Origin: JAGXFP01 sp039714535
Lineage (GTDB): Bacteria; Desulfobacterota; Desulfobulbia; Desulfobulbales; JAGXFP01
NCBI GenBank assembly: GCA_039714535.1
Contig: JBDLJC010000035.1
Coordinates: forward strand, 1 to 37,752
Length of the DNA stretch: 37,752 nucleotides
Direction of reading: 5' to 3'
The position numbers and the translations under genes are program-made. Every line of letters begins with the position of its first letter. The first letter of the stretch is position 1. The notes beneath the pieces are model-generated. The model did no database searches and was not told the DNA's origin. It saw nothing but the letters and a program-made list of their open reading frames with translations. Of the stretch, positions 17,845 through 26,198 are shown in pieces.

Positions 17845-19233
17845 TTATAACTGCGCATGATCGAGTTTTTCAAGGATGGCCTCACCAGCCCTCAAGATAT
17901 TCCCCGCCCCCAGAGTAAGAACCACATCCCCTCTTTTCAAAAGAGGGACAACTTCCGAGGGGAGCTCCTCAACCTTCGCCACAAAATGGGTCTGTCGCTG
18001 ACCGTGCTGTTTGGTGGCCAGAAGCAGCGCTTCGCCGGAAATACCTTCAATCGGCTCCTCACTGGCGGCATAAATATCGGTCATCACCAACACATCGGCC
18101 TCATGGAAAGCGGTACAGAACTCCTTGAACAGCCCCTGGGTTCGGCTATAACGGTGGGGCTGAAACAGCACGACCAGACGCCGATTCGGCCAGGCGGCCC
18201 GCATTGCCGCCAAGGTGGCTTTGACCTCGGTCGGGTGATGCCCGTAATCATCGACAACCGTCACCCCCTGCATCTCGCCCTTGACCTCAACCCGCCGATG
18301 CACCCCGGAAAAACCCGCCATTGCCTCGGCGATTGCCGGAAAAGAGATATCAAGCTCCAAACCGACACATACCGCCGCCAGGGAGTTATAGACATAATGA
18401 AGGCCGGGCTGGGTTATGGTCAAGGGCCCCAACAGTTCATCATTACGGTAAACATCAAAACTTGATTTGAGTCCGTCAGTGGTAATCTCTCTGACATGAA
18501 CCTCAGCCTGGGCCGTCATGCCATAGGTAATGACCCGTTTATCTATGTACTGATAAATTTCGGCAATATTGGGATCATCGATGCAGATGATTGCCGCCCC
18601 ATAGAAAGGAATCTTACTGATAAATTGCAGGAAGGTTTCCTTGATCTCGTTGAGATCATTATAATACTCGAGATGCTCTAGATCGATATTGGTCACCACC
18701 TCCACCACCGGCGATAATTTCAGAAAAGAACCGTCACTCTCATCCGCCTCCGCCACCAGGAACTCGCCTTCACCGAGTTTGGCATTGGTGCCAAAGGCGT
18801 TAACCGTACCGCCGATAATCACCGTCGGATCGAGCCCGGCCTGGGCCAACAACCAGCCGACCATTGAGGTAGTCGACGTCTTGCCGTGACTGCCGGCAAT
18901 GGCAATGCCGAATTTCTTCAATCGCATCAACTCGGCCAACATCTCGGCCCTGGGGATTACCGGAATATGCTGTTCATAGGCCGCCGCCACTTCGGGGTTG
19001 TCTGTTTTAACCGCAGTGGAAGTTACAACGACGTCCGCCCCTGCAATCCACTCGGCCTGATGGCCCTGATTAATCGTACCGCCCATTGATTTTAGCCGGC
19101 GGGTGATGGCGGTTTCCCTAAGGTCCGAACCGCTGACCCGATACCCGAGGTTCAGTAAGACCTCAGCGATACCGCTCATACCAATACCACCGATCCCGAC
19201 AAAATGAATATGCTTGGCTTTTTTCTTATACAT
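17845..19233 (-). CDS. murC: UDP-N-acetylmuramate--L-alanine ligase MurC
   Basis: MurC is the first ATP-dependent Mur ligase, adding L-Ala to UDP-MurNAc. The 462-residue product begins with HFVGIGGIGMSGIAEVL (UDP-MurNAc binding), has the ATP P-loop GSHGKTSTTS near 114-123, the central EADESDGSF and NIDLEHLEYY segments, and the C-terminal GVHRRVEVKG and DDYGHHPTEV typical of MurC. It starts with ATG at 19233, 28 nt after murG ends, and is followed by murB. Confidence 0.97.
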   Translation of the reverse strand: MYKKKAKHIHFVGIGGIGMSGIAEVLLNLGYRVSGSDLRETAITRRLKSMGGTINQGHQAEWIAGADVVVTSTAVKTDNPEVAAAYEQHIPVIPRAEMLAELMRLKKFGIAIAGSHGKTSTTSMVGWLLAQAGLDPTVIIGGTVNAFGTNAKLGEGEFLVAEADESDGSFLKLSPVVEVVTNIDLEHLEYYNDLNEIKETFLQFISKIPFYGAAIICIDDPNIAEIYQYIDKRVITYGMTAQAEVHVREITTDGLKSSFDVYRNDELLGPLTITQPGLHYVYNSLAAVCVGLELDISFPAIAEAMAGFSGVHRRVEVKGEMQGVTVVDDYGHHPTEVKATLAAMRAAWPNRRLVVLFQPHRYSRTQGLFKEFCTAFHEADVLVMTDIYAASEEPIEGISGEALLLATKQHGQRQTHFVAKVEELPSEVVPLLKRGDVVLTLGAGNILRAGEAILEKLDHAQL

Positions 19234-19261
19234 TTGTTGATACTCTCACAAAAGTTTAGAT

Positions 19262-20368
19262 CTACCGACCGGCCAGGGCCAGACATTCCTTAACAATAGC
19301 TCCTGATGCTCCTGGGAAAGAAACCTCCCGGGCTTTGGTGCCCATCCGTCTCATTTCCTCGGGATCCTTGACAATCTTTAAGATATCTGCCGCCAGCACC
19401 GCACTCTCCAGCTCAGATTCCCGCCTCAAAAGCGCCCCGCCCCGATCAGCCACCATCCTGGCATTATGCTCCTGATGATTGTCAGCCGCATAAGGGTAAG
19501 GGAGCAGAATCGACGGTTTGCCCTGCACACAAATTTCCGCCAGGCTGGTGGCTCCGGCCCGGGAGACAAGCAGATCAGCCCGACGGTAAACATTGGCCAT
19601 ATCATTTATGAACGGTGCAACTTCTGCCTTGATACCGGCAGCCCCATAAATATCTTTGACTAGCTGCTCATCCTGATCACCAGTCTGGTGAATAATCAGA
19701 AAATCAGTCGGTAATTCCTGTCGCGCACCGGCCAGTCCCTCTGCGACCAAAACGTTCAGGCGGTGAGCTCCCTGACTACCCCCCATTACCAACAAGACCG
19801 ATCCTTGTTTTTCTTCAGGTTGGTCTTTACAGGCCAGTATTTCGCGGCGAACCGGATTACCTGTCAATACCGTCCGCCCCACCGGGAAAAAATCCTCACT
19901 ACCCGAAATTGACAGGAATATCCGGTCGACAAATTTACCGAGCATTTTGTTCGCCAGACCCGGAATCGAATTCTGCTCATGAATACAGGTGGGAATGCCA
20001 AGCAATCTTGCCGCTAACACCACCGGCCCCGTAACGTAACCGCCAACTCCCAAAACCAGATCGGGGCCAAATTTCCTTAAAATCAGAGCTGCCTTGAATA
20101 GTGCCGTCGGCAACTGCACCAGAGCCGTTAAAACCGCAGACATAGATTTACCCTTCAAACCCTGGCACCGCACCGTAGCCGTCTTGAAGGAATGTTGCCC
20201 CAACACCTGATTGTCAATCTGACGATCAGTACCGATAAAAAGAACCTGACTCCCGGCCCGCTCTGCCATTATCGCCTCAGCAACTGCGATACCGGGAAAA
20301 AGATGGCCGCCGGTGCCGCCGCCGGTAACAACCAGGCGTATTGGTTTTGTCTCTGGTGATGCCATCAT
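19262..20368 (-). CDS. murG: Undecaprenyldiphospho-muramoylpentapeptide beta-GlcNAc transferase MurG
   Basis: MurG adds GlcNAc to lipid I at the inner face of the membrane, giving lipid II. The 368-residue GT28 protein shows the N-terminal glycine-rich loop GGGTGGHLFPGIAVAEA, the HEQNSIPGLANK segment, the second loop MGGSQGAHRLN, and the C-terminal donor-binding region SRAGATSLAEI and PYPYAADNHQ. Its start overlaps by 4 nt the stop of the small CxxC protein gene upstream, so the two are translationally coupled. In most bacteria ftsW occupies that upstream position. Confidence 0.97.
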   Translation of the reverse strand: MMASPETKPIRLVVTGGGTGGHLFPGIAVAEAIMAERAGSQVLFIGTDRQIDNQVLGQHSFKTATVRCQGLKGKSMSAVLTALVQLPTALFKAALILRKFGPDLVLGVGGYVTGPVVLAARLLGIPTCIHEQNSIPGLANKMLGKFVDRIFLSISGSEDFFPVGRTVLTGNPVRREILACKDQPEEKQGSVLLVMGGSQGAHRLNVLVAEGLAGARQELPTDFLIIHQTGDQDEQLVKDIYGAAGIKAEVAPFINDMANVYRRADLLVSRAGATSLAEICVQGKPSILLPYPYAADNHQEHNARMVADRGGALLRRESELESAVLAADILKIVKDPEEMRRMGTKAREVSFPGASGAIVKECLALAGR

Positions 20369-20583
20369 CGATTCAGCTCTGCTGTTACCAGATTGTTTCG
20401 TCTGACTAGCAACAAACCCTCACTATCTGTATTGTCGGCATAATTAGTCCGGATCTTCTCCAAAGCAAGAAGATAACAATCGGGGCAAACCCCATAAGTT
20501 ATGCTCTTGAAATGATCCATCGCTTCCCCGCTCCAGCCCACACTGCTCTTGGCCTTTCGACAGGTACAACAAACCGTCTTCAT
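20365..20583 (-). CDS. Small zinc-ribbon-like CxxC protein in the usual ftsW position
   Basis: I do not recognise a named family. The product is 72 residues, with VCCTCRK near the start and GVCPDCYLLALEKI in the middle, a CxxC plus CPxC pair likely to bind one zinc. The pattern (CxxCRK, a Trp, GxCPDC) resembles the CASCKKIR zinc-ribbon-like C-terminal domain found on many signalling proteins of this phylum; a decayed copy lies at 33469-33672. It has no membrane segment. The AAGGA Shine-Dalgarno is directly before an upstream ATG but 6 nt from the ATG at 20583, so I chose the latter. It starts 27 nt after murD ends and overlaps murG by 4 nt, so it is an operon member. Confidence 0.75.
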   Translation of the reverse strand: MKTVCCTCRKAKSSVGWSGEAMDHFKSITYGVCPDCYLLALEKIRTNYADNTDSEGLLLVRRNNLVTAELNR

Positions 20584-20610
20584 AAACATTCCTTCCCTTT
20601 ATTCATAGCC

Positions 20611-22005
20611 CTAGCACAAAGCCAGAACCGCATCCTTAAAAACCTGACCCCGATGACCGTAACTCTTAAACATATCGAAACTGGCACAGGCCGGGGATAA
20701 AAGGACGACATCACCATTAACGGCCATCTTGTCAGCCGACTTCACGGCAGCAAGCATATCATCAGCCAGTGCCACACGGGTCAACCCTTTAAAAGCAGCA
20801 GCCATCTTGTCCCGGGCTTCGCCAATCAGAATCATCCCCTTAACCTTTTCTTTGACAATTTCAGATAAAAGCCGATAATCGCCGCCCTTATCGCGGCCCC
20901 CGGCAATCAACACCACCGGCCGATTCATACCAGCCAGAGCCGCGGCCACTGCCCCGATATTTGTGGCCTTCGAATCATCAAGGTAGAGCACGCCACCAAT
21001 CTCCGCTACTGCCTCCAGACGATGACCAAGGGGTTTAAATTCTGCTATTGCCGTCCTGATCCCCTCTGCCGGGCAGTCGAGCAAACGGGCTGCGATTATT
21101 GCAGCGGCCGCATTATGAATATTGGGCTCATGGTCAAGTCCACTTGCCGCCAGCAAGTATCGTTCTGCCTCCGCCTCTGAACTGATCTTAACGGTCACAT
21201 CCTGGCCATTAATCCTGGCACCGTTAACTCCATCCGCACAATTACTGCCAAAAAAGAAACAGTTACTGATAAAATTTTGCGCTGATAGACGATTTGAAAT
21301 TTCATGATCATCAGCATTAAGCACGGCCGCATCCAATTTCGTCTGAGCACTGAACATCGAAAATTTCGAGGCCACGTAATGGTCGTAATCTTCATAACGA
21401 TCCAGGTGATCCGGGCTGATATTCAGCAGTACTGCGACCTCAGGCCGGAAATCAGGGGCCGTATCGAGCTGAAAACTGCTCACCTCCAAGACCAACACCT
21501 CGACGGGATAAGGGTCGAGCAGGTATTCGCTCAGTGGCTGGCCAAGATTACCACCAACAAAAACCCGGTGCCCGGCGGCCAGGAACATCTCACCGATAAG
21601 TTCTGTAACAGTACTCTTGCCGTTGGTGCCGGTAATCGCGACAATCGGGGTGGAGACCAAGCCGGCGGCCAAAGCCATCTCGCCGATAACTGCCACCCCC
21701 CGTTCCCTGGCCGTAACCAAGAGGGGCAGATCAAGGGGTACCCCGGGGCTGACCACGATCAGATCGACGTTATCGAGTAGTTTATCGCTGCGGGCACCGC
21801 ATTCCACCGTAACATCGTGGCGGCTAGCCCAGTCCAGAAATTGTTTATCGAGCTTATCTATGGCAGCGCTGTCGGTTGCCCGAACTTCAGCGCCCAGTTT
21901 GTGCAATAGTTTGACGGCAGCTATTCCGGACCGGCCCAGACCAACCACCAGGGCCTTGGTCGCAGGACCGATCTTTGGGCTTGAGCTGTTTGCTGACGCC
22001 GTCAT
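20611..22005 (-). CDS. murD: UDP-N-acetylmuramoylalanine--D-glutamate ligase MurD
   Basis: MurD adds D-Glu to UDP-MurNAc-L-Ala. The 464-residue product has the N-terminal uracil-binding GLGRSGIAAVKLL, the P-loop ITGTNGKSTVTELIGE, the NISPDHLDRYEDYDHY segment, GHRLE, the DDSKATN motif and IAGGRDKGGDY, all diagnostic of MurD. It follows mraY by 4 nt. In the common dcw order ftsW would come next; here the following gene is a small CxxC protein. Confidence 0.97.
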   Translation of the reverse strand: MTASANSSSPKIGPATKALVVGLGRSGIAAVKLLHKLGAEVRATDSAAIDKLDKQFLDWASRHDVTVECGARSDKLLDNVDLIVVSPGVPLDLPLLVTARERGVAVIGEMALAAGLVSTPIVAITGTNGKSTVTELIGEMFLAAGHRVFVGGNLGQPLSEYLLDPYPVEVLVLEVSSFQLDTAPDFRPEVAVLLNISPDHLDRYEDYDHYVASKFSMFSAQTKLDAAVLNADDHEISNRLSAQNFISNCFFFGSNCADGVNGARINGQDVTVKISSEAEAERYLLAASGLDHEPNIHNAAAAIIAARLLDCPAEGIRTAIAEFKPLGHRLEAVAEIGGVLYLDDSKATNIGAVAAALAGMNRPVVLIAGGRDKGGDYRLLSEIVKEKVKGMILIGEARDKMAAAFKGLTRVALADDMLAAVKSADKMAVNGDVVLLSPACASFDMFKSYGHRGQVFKDAVLALC

Positions 22006-22009
22006 TTTT

Positions 22010-23089
22010 CTACCTGAGCTTCAGGGTTGCCAGGGCAGCAAGGCCGAGAACAACGGAAACTATCCAAAACCGCACCACCACCTTGGGTTCAGCCCAACCC
22101 TTTTTTTCGAAATGATGGTGAAACGGGGCCATCAGAAAGATGCGTTTACCGCCGCTGAATTTGAAAAAGCCCACCTGCAGGATCACTGACAAGGCCTCCA
22201 TCACGAAGATGCCGCCGACAATGGCCAACAAAATTTCTTGTTTGGTGATGATCGCCACGGTGCCGAGAGCCGCGCCAATAGCCAGAGAGCCGACATCTCC
22301 CATAAAGACCTGGGCTGGAAAAGTGTTGAACCAGAGAAACCCCAGACTGGCCCCAACCAGCGCCCCACAGAAAACGGCAACTTCACCAGCCCCCGGCACG
22401 TAAGGGATCTGTAGATAAGAGGCCAATCCGACATGCCCGGCCAAATAAGAGAACAATAGGTAAACACTACCGGTAATAACCGTTGGCCCTATCGCCAGAC
22501 CATCAAGGCCGTCGGTCAGGTTAACCGCATTGGAGGCGCCCACCACCACCAGTAAAGCGAACAACAAATACCAGGCCCCGAGATCCGGCCCGACATCTTT
22601 CATGAACGGGAAACTAAGGTGACTGTCAAAATCAGGATTAGTATAGAGGAAAGCCCCGGCAACAACAGCGCCGATAATCTGGAAAAGAATCTTGCCTCGC
22701 CCGCTCAACCCCTTACTGTTTTTTTTGACTATTTTCCGGTAGTCGTCGTAGGTTCCTATCGCCCCGTACCAGAGAGTAACGCCCAGGACGATCCAGACAA
22801 GATAGTTGGTCAGATCAACCCAGAGCAGAGTGCTCAAGCTAACCGCAAAGAGAATCAGCACACCACCCATGGTCGGCACACCCTGTTTACTGAAATGACT
22901 TTCCGGGCCGTCTTTTCTGATCACCTGGCCGATCTGCATCCGTTTAAGAAAGCGAATAAAAGCGGGCGCAACCAACAGCAGTAGGAGAAACGAGGTTATA
23001 GCTGCCCCAATTGATCTGAAAGTGATATAACGAAAAACATTGAACCCCCCAAATATGTTATGGAGGGGGTATAACAGATGATAAAGCAT
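22010..23089 (-). CDS. mraY: Phospho-N-acetylmuramoyl-pentapeptide transferase MraY
   Basis: MraY is the integral membrane enzyme that attaches phospho-MurNAc-pentapeptide to undecaprenyl phosphate, forming lipid I. The 359-residue product has about ten hydrophobic helices. It carries the PTMGG motif at 72-76, the catalytic Asp pair in TYDDYRK at about 113-119, the NAVNLTDGLDGLA loop with Asp193, and the HHHFEKKGW motif near the C-terminus. It abuts murF (stop and start adjacent) and murD (4 nt gap). Confidence 0.98.
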   Translation of the reverse strand: MLYHLLYPLHNIFGGFNVFRYITFRSIGAAITSFLLLLLVAPAFIRFLKRMQIGQVIRKDGPESHFSKQGVPTMGGVLILFAVSLSTLLWVDLTNYLVWIVLGVTLWYGAIGTYDDYRKIVKKNSKGLSGRGKILFQIIGAVVAGAFLYTNPDFDSHLSFPFMKDVGPDLGAWYLLFALLVVVGASNAVNLTDGLDGLAIGPTVITGSVYLLFSYLAGHVGLASYLQIPYVPGAGEVAVFCGALVGASLGFLWFNTFPAQVFMGDVGSLAIGAALGTVAIITKQEILLAIVGGIFVMEALSVILQVGFFKFSGGKRIFLMAPFHHHFEKKGWAEPKVVVRFWIVSVVLGLAALATLKLR

Positions 23090-24520
23090 TTAGTTGTCCT
23101 CCTGCAGGGCAGTGATAACGGTTTCCATGCCGGCGCCTCTGGAGCCCTTGACCAGCAGCCAGTCGCCGGGGCCGATCTCTCCCCCGCGCTCCAGCTTCCG
23201 TAAGTGAGTTACTATCTTGTCTTTGTCGGCGAAAGCCAAGGCCCGCGCCGCTGTCATGCCGGCCTCCCGGGCTGCGGCAACCAACTCCTCCGCAAAGGAA
23301 CCGCAGCCCAGTAAATAATCAAAATCAAGCTTGGCCACCGCCTCACCAATTGCTCGGTGGGCGGCCCCGCTGCCAGCGCCAAGTTCCAGCATATCGCCCA
23401 GCACCGCTACCGACCGGTGGTTGCCCCTAAGCCCCTGGACCGTTTCCAGAGCAGCAAGCATGGAAGCTGGGTTGGCGTTATAGGTATCATTTACCACTTT
23501 TAAGCCGCCGTCCATCTGCTCTACCTGCAAGCGCTTATCGTAGGAGGTAAATTGGGCCAGTCCCCGACAGATATCAGCAAAAGGGACACCAGCGCCATAA
23601 CCAAGGGCGGCGGCAGCCAGGGCATTAAGAACATTATGCCGGCCCAGGCATTGCAATCTGACCCTGCCCCTCTCCTTGCCGATACTCAAGGTAAACGAAT
23701 AACCGTTCTCGCCTCGATTGTATAGATAGGTGCCCCGAACCACCGCCTGACGCCGCCAGCCGTAAGTGATCTTTTTTTGCCTATAGTGGCGAGCCAATTT
23801 TCTAACCAGCGGATCCTCCAGGTTGACAATCAAAATCCCCGCCGCTTTCATCCCGGCAAAGAGCTCTCCCTTGGCGGTCGCCACTCCTTCAATACTGGCA
23901 AGCCCCTGAAGATGGGCACTCTGGATATTGTTGATACAGGCAAGATCAGGACTGGCAATCTCAGTCATCCGGGCAATCTCACCGGGCTGATTCATACCCA
24001 TCTCTAAAATCGCGATCTGGTGACTACTATCCACCGGCAACAGAGAGAGGGGCAGCCCGATCAGATTATTAAAATTACCCCTGGTCTTAATTACCCCAGA
24101 CCTGCGAGCAAATATCGCGGCAAGCATCTCCTTGACCGTGGTCTTGCCGGAACTGCCGGTAATAGCAAGCACCGTAAGATTTTTCATTGCGGCCCGGCGA
24201 TAAGCCGCCAGATCTCCCAGAGCCTGCAGGGTATCATCAACAACAATCACCGGCACATCCAGAGGCGGCTTAGGGGTTTCAGTCACCAGGACACCGACCG
24301 CGCCAAGCCTTACCGCATCTCCACAGAATTTTTCCCCGTCAAAATTATCGCCGCGTAACGCCACAAACAGAGCACCCATAGCAACAGAGCGGCTATCCGT
24401 GGAAACCGCCCGGAAAATTGCTTTCGGATTACCGCTCGCTAATTTCCCCCCGGTGGCCTCAATAACCTGATCAAGACGCCAATCCTGCTTTGGGCCATTA
24501 TTTTTTCTTGAAGATACCAT
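23090..24520 (-). CDS. murF: UDP-N-acetylmuramoyl-tripeptide--D-alanyl-D-alanine ligase MurF
   Basis: MurF adds D-Ala-D-Ala to the UDP-MurNAc tripeptide. The 476-residue product has the N-terminal STDSRSVAMGALFVALRG segment, the P-loop ITGSSGKTTVKEM near 119-131, the MGMNQPGEI motif, and the C-terminal NDTYNANPASM and GDMLELG motifs characteristic of MurF. It starts 5 nt after murE and is followed directly by mraY. Confidence 0.97.
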   Translation of the reverse strand: MVSSRKNNGPKQDWRLDQVIEATGGKLASGNPKAIFRAVSTDSRSVAMGALFVALRGDNFDGEKFCGDAVRLGAVGVLVTETPKPPLDVPVIVVDDTLQALGDLAAYRRAAMKNLTVLAITGSSGKTTVKEMLAAIFARRSGVIKTRGNFNNLIGLPLSLLPVDSSHQIAILEMGMNQPGEIARMTEIASPDLACINNIQSAHLQGLASIEGVATAKGELFAGMKAAGILIVNLEDPLVRKLARHYRQKKITYGWRRQAVVRGTYLYNRGENGYSFTLSIGKERGRVRLQCLGRHNVLNALAAAALGYGAGVPFADICRGLAQFTSYDKRLQVEQMDGGLKVVNDTYNANPASMLAALETVQGLRGNHRSVAVLGDMLELGAGSGAAHRAIGEAVAKLDFDYLLGCGSFAEELVAAAREAGMTAARALAFADKDKIVTHLRKLERGGEIGPGDWLLVKGSRGAGMETVITALQEDN

Positions 24521-24525
24521 TCACG

Positions 24526-26178
24526 TCAACCTTCTGCCAGTTGCCTGGCGGCCTCAAAACGGTCATCAAAAAAATACCTCTTGTTGCCAACCAACTGGTA
24601 TGTTTCATGGCCTTTGCCACAGATCAACACAACATCATCGATTGCTGCAGACCTGATCGCCAAACTGATCGCCTCACGACGCGACTCGATAACCTCATAA
24701 CCCTTACCAGCCGAGGCCAGTAAATCCTGCACCCGCTTTTTCGGCAGGAGACTATGCCCAGCAACCATCAGCCCTTCTTCAATATCAGCCATAATAGCGA
24801 GAGGTGGTTCGCTTCTGGAATTATCCGTGGTAATGATGACGACATCAGCCAAGCGGGCAGCGATCTCACCCATGATTGGCCTCTTGGCCTGGTCACGATC
24901 TCCCCCGCAACCAAAAACCACTAGCAACCGCCCTCGGCAAAGATTCCTGACACTCTGTAACACCCCGGACAAGGCATCCGGAGTGTGGGCAAAATCAACA
25001 AACACACGACATTGATCATCTTTGCCGCCATCGTCCCGGCGTACCCTCTCCAGCCGCCCTGGGACATTGGCTGTTTCAGCAAGACCTTGACCTATCTGTC
25101 TGCCGGACAAGCCCAGCACATGACCGATAGCAATCGCCGTAGCCATATTCAAGAGGTTAAAATCACCGACCAGCGGTGACTCAAAAAACACCTCGTCCGC
25201 CAAACCAATGATCTCGGCTTTGATTCCCTCCAGAGTAATCTCGGCCTTCTTAACGTGGACATCGCCTCGCTGTCGCCCACAGGTAAGCAGCAGATTCCGC
25301 AAACCACCCTCTTCTGGGCTAATTCCCTCACCATACTTGCGGAAGCGGCCGGTACTACACAAATCATTAACCAGTCTGTCCCCCCATGCCATCTCCTGCT
25401 CAAGCGGGTCTTCTTCATCCGTCAACATCACTACGGCCACGCCATCTTCCTGCAGATACCCGGTAAACAAAATACTCTTTGCCGCAAAATAAGCGTCCAT
25501 ATCGCCGTGAAAATCCAGATGCTCATGGCTGAGATTGGTAAAGGCCGCCACATCAAATTTGATCCCGTGTAATCTCTTCTGGATCAAAGCATGGGAGGAA
25601 ACCTCCATAATCAGGTGATCAACTCCGCTATTAACCATTTCCCGCATCATCCGATAAAGAGCGAGAGGCTCAGGAGTAGTAAAAGGAGCCCCCTCTTCAC
25701 GCCCCCTAAACCGATAACTCACTGTCCCAATCACACCAGGCTCTCCACCGCCGGCCAGAATTATCGACTCCAAAAGATAGCTGGTCGTGGTTTTACCATT
25801 AGTCCCTGTAATGCCAATCATTTTTAACTGGCGATCCGGATGATCATAGAAGTTTGCAACCAAGTCGGCCAGGGCCTGTCTACTATCTGTAGCTACCAGA
25901 ACCACCACACCCAATTCGTGAAATGTAGCCGCTGATAGTTTCTGTTCAACAACCACGGCCACACAACCAAGATCGACGCTCTTTTCCAGGAAATCGTGGC
26001 CGTCAAAAGTATCTCCCTTCACTGCAACGAACAACTTACCAGGCCCACACTTCCTGGAGTCAGCCTCTATCCCGTTAATCTGCAGATTCAAATCTGCCGG
26101 AGCAACCTCAATATCGGTTCCCGAGATCAATTCCTGCAAAGTCTTGGTGGTTTTTGCTGAATCCAAAGCCATTCTCAT
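24526..26178 (-). CDS. murE: UDP-N-acetylmuramoyl-tripeptide synthetase MurE (DNSR variant)
   Basis: MurE adds the third peptide residue, meso-DAP in Gram-negatives. The 550-residue product, somewhat longer than the usual 490-510, has the uracil-binding DSRKCGPGKLFVAVKG, the P-loop GITGTNGKTTTSYLL near 122-136, and NLSHEHLDFHGDMDAYF. The acid-recognition motif, DNPR in most DAP-adding enzymes, reads DNSR (452-455). The Arg that contacts DAP is kept but Pro is replaced by Ser. Extra length lies in the central domain (about 285-330). The start is 20 nt after ftsI. Confidence 0.95.
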   Translation of the reverse strand: MRMALDSAKTTKTLQELISGTDIEVAPADLNLQINGIEADSRKCGPGKLFVAVKGDTFDGHDFLEKSVDLGCVAVVVEQKLSAATFHELGVVVLVATDSRQALADLVANFYDHPDRQLKMIGITGTNGKTTTSYLLESIILAGGGEPGVIGTVSYRFRGREEGAPFTTPEPLALYRMMREMVNSGVDHLIMEVSSHALIQKRLHGIKFDVAAFTNLSHEHLDFHGDMDAYFAAKSILFTGYLQEDGVAVVMLTDEEDPLEQEMAWGDRLVNDLCSTGRFRKYGEGISPEEGGLRNLLLTCGRQRGDVHVKKAEITLEGIKAEIIGLADEVFFESPLVGDFNLLNMATAIAIGHVLGLSGRQIGQGLAETANVPGRLERVRRDDGGKDDQCRVFVDFAHTPDALSGVLQSVRNLCRGRLLVVFGCGGDRDQAKRPIMGEIAARLADVVIITTDNSRSEPPLAIMADIEEGLMVAGHSLLPKKRVQDLLASAGKGYEVIESRREAISLAIRSAAIDDVVLICGKGHETYQLVGNKRYFFDDRFEAARQLAEG

Positions 26179-26198
26179 GCCTGTAAATTACGATATGA

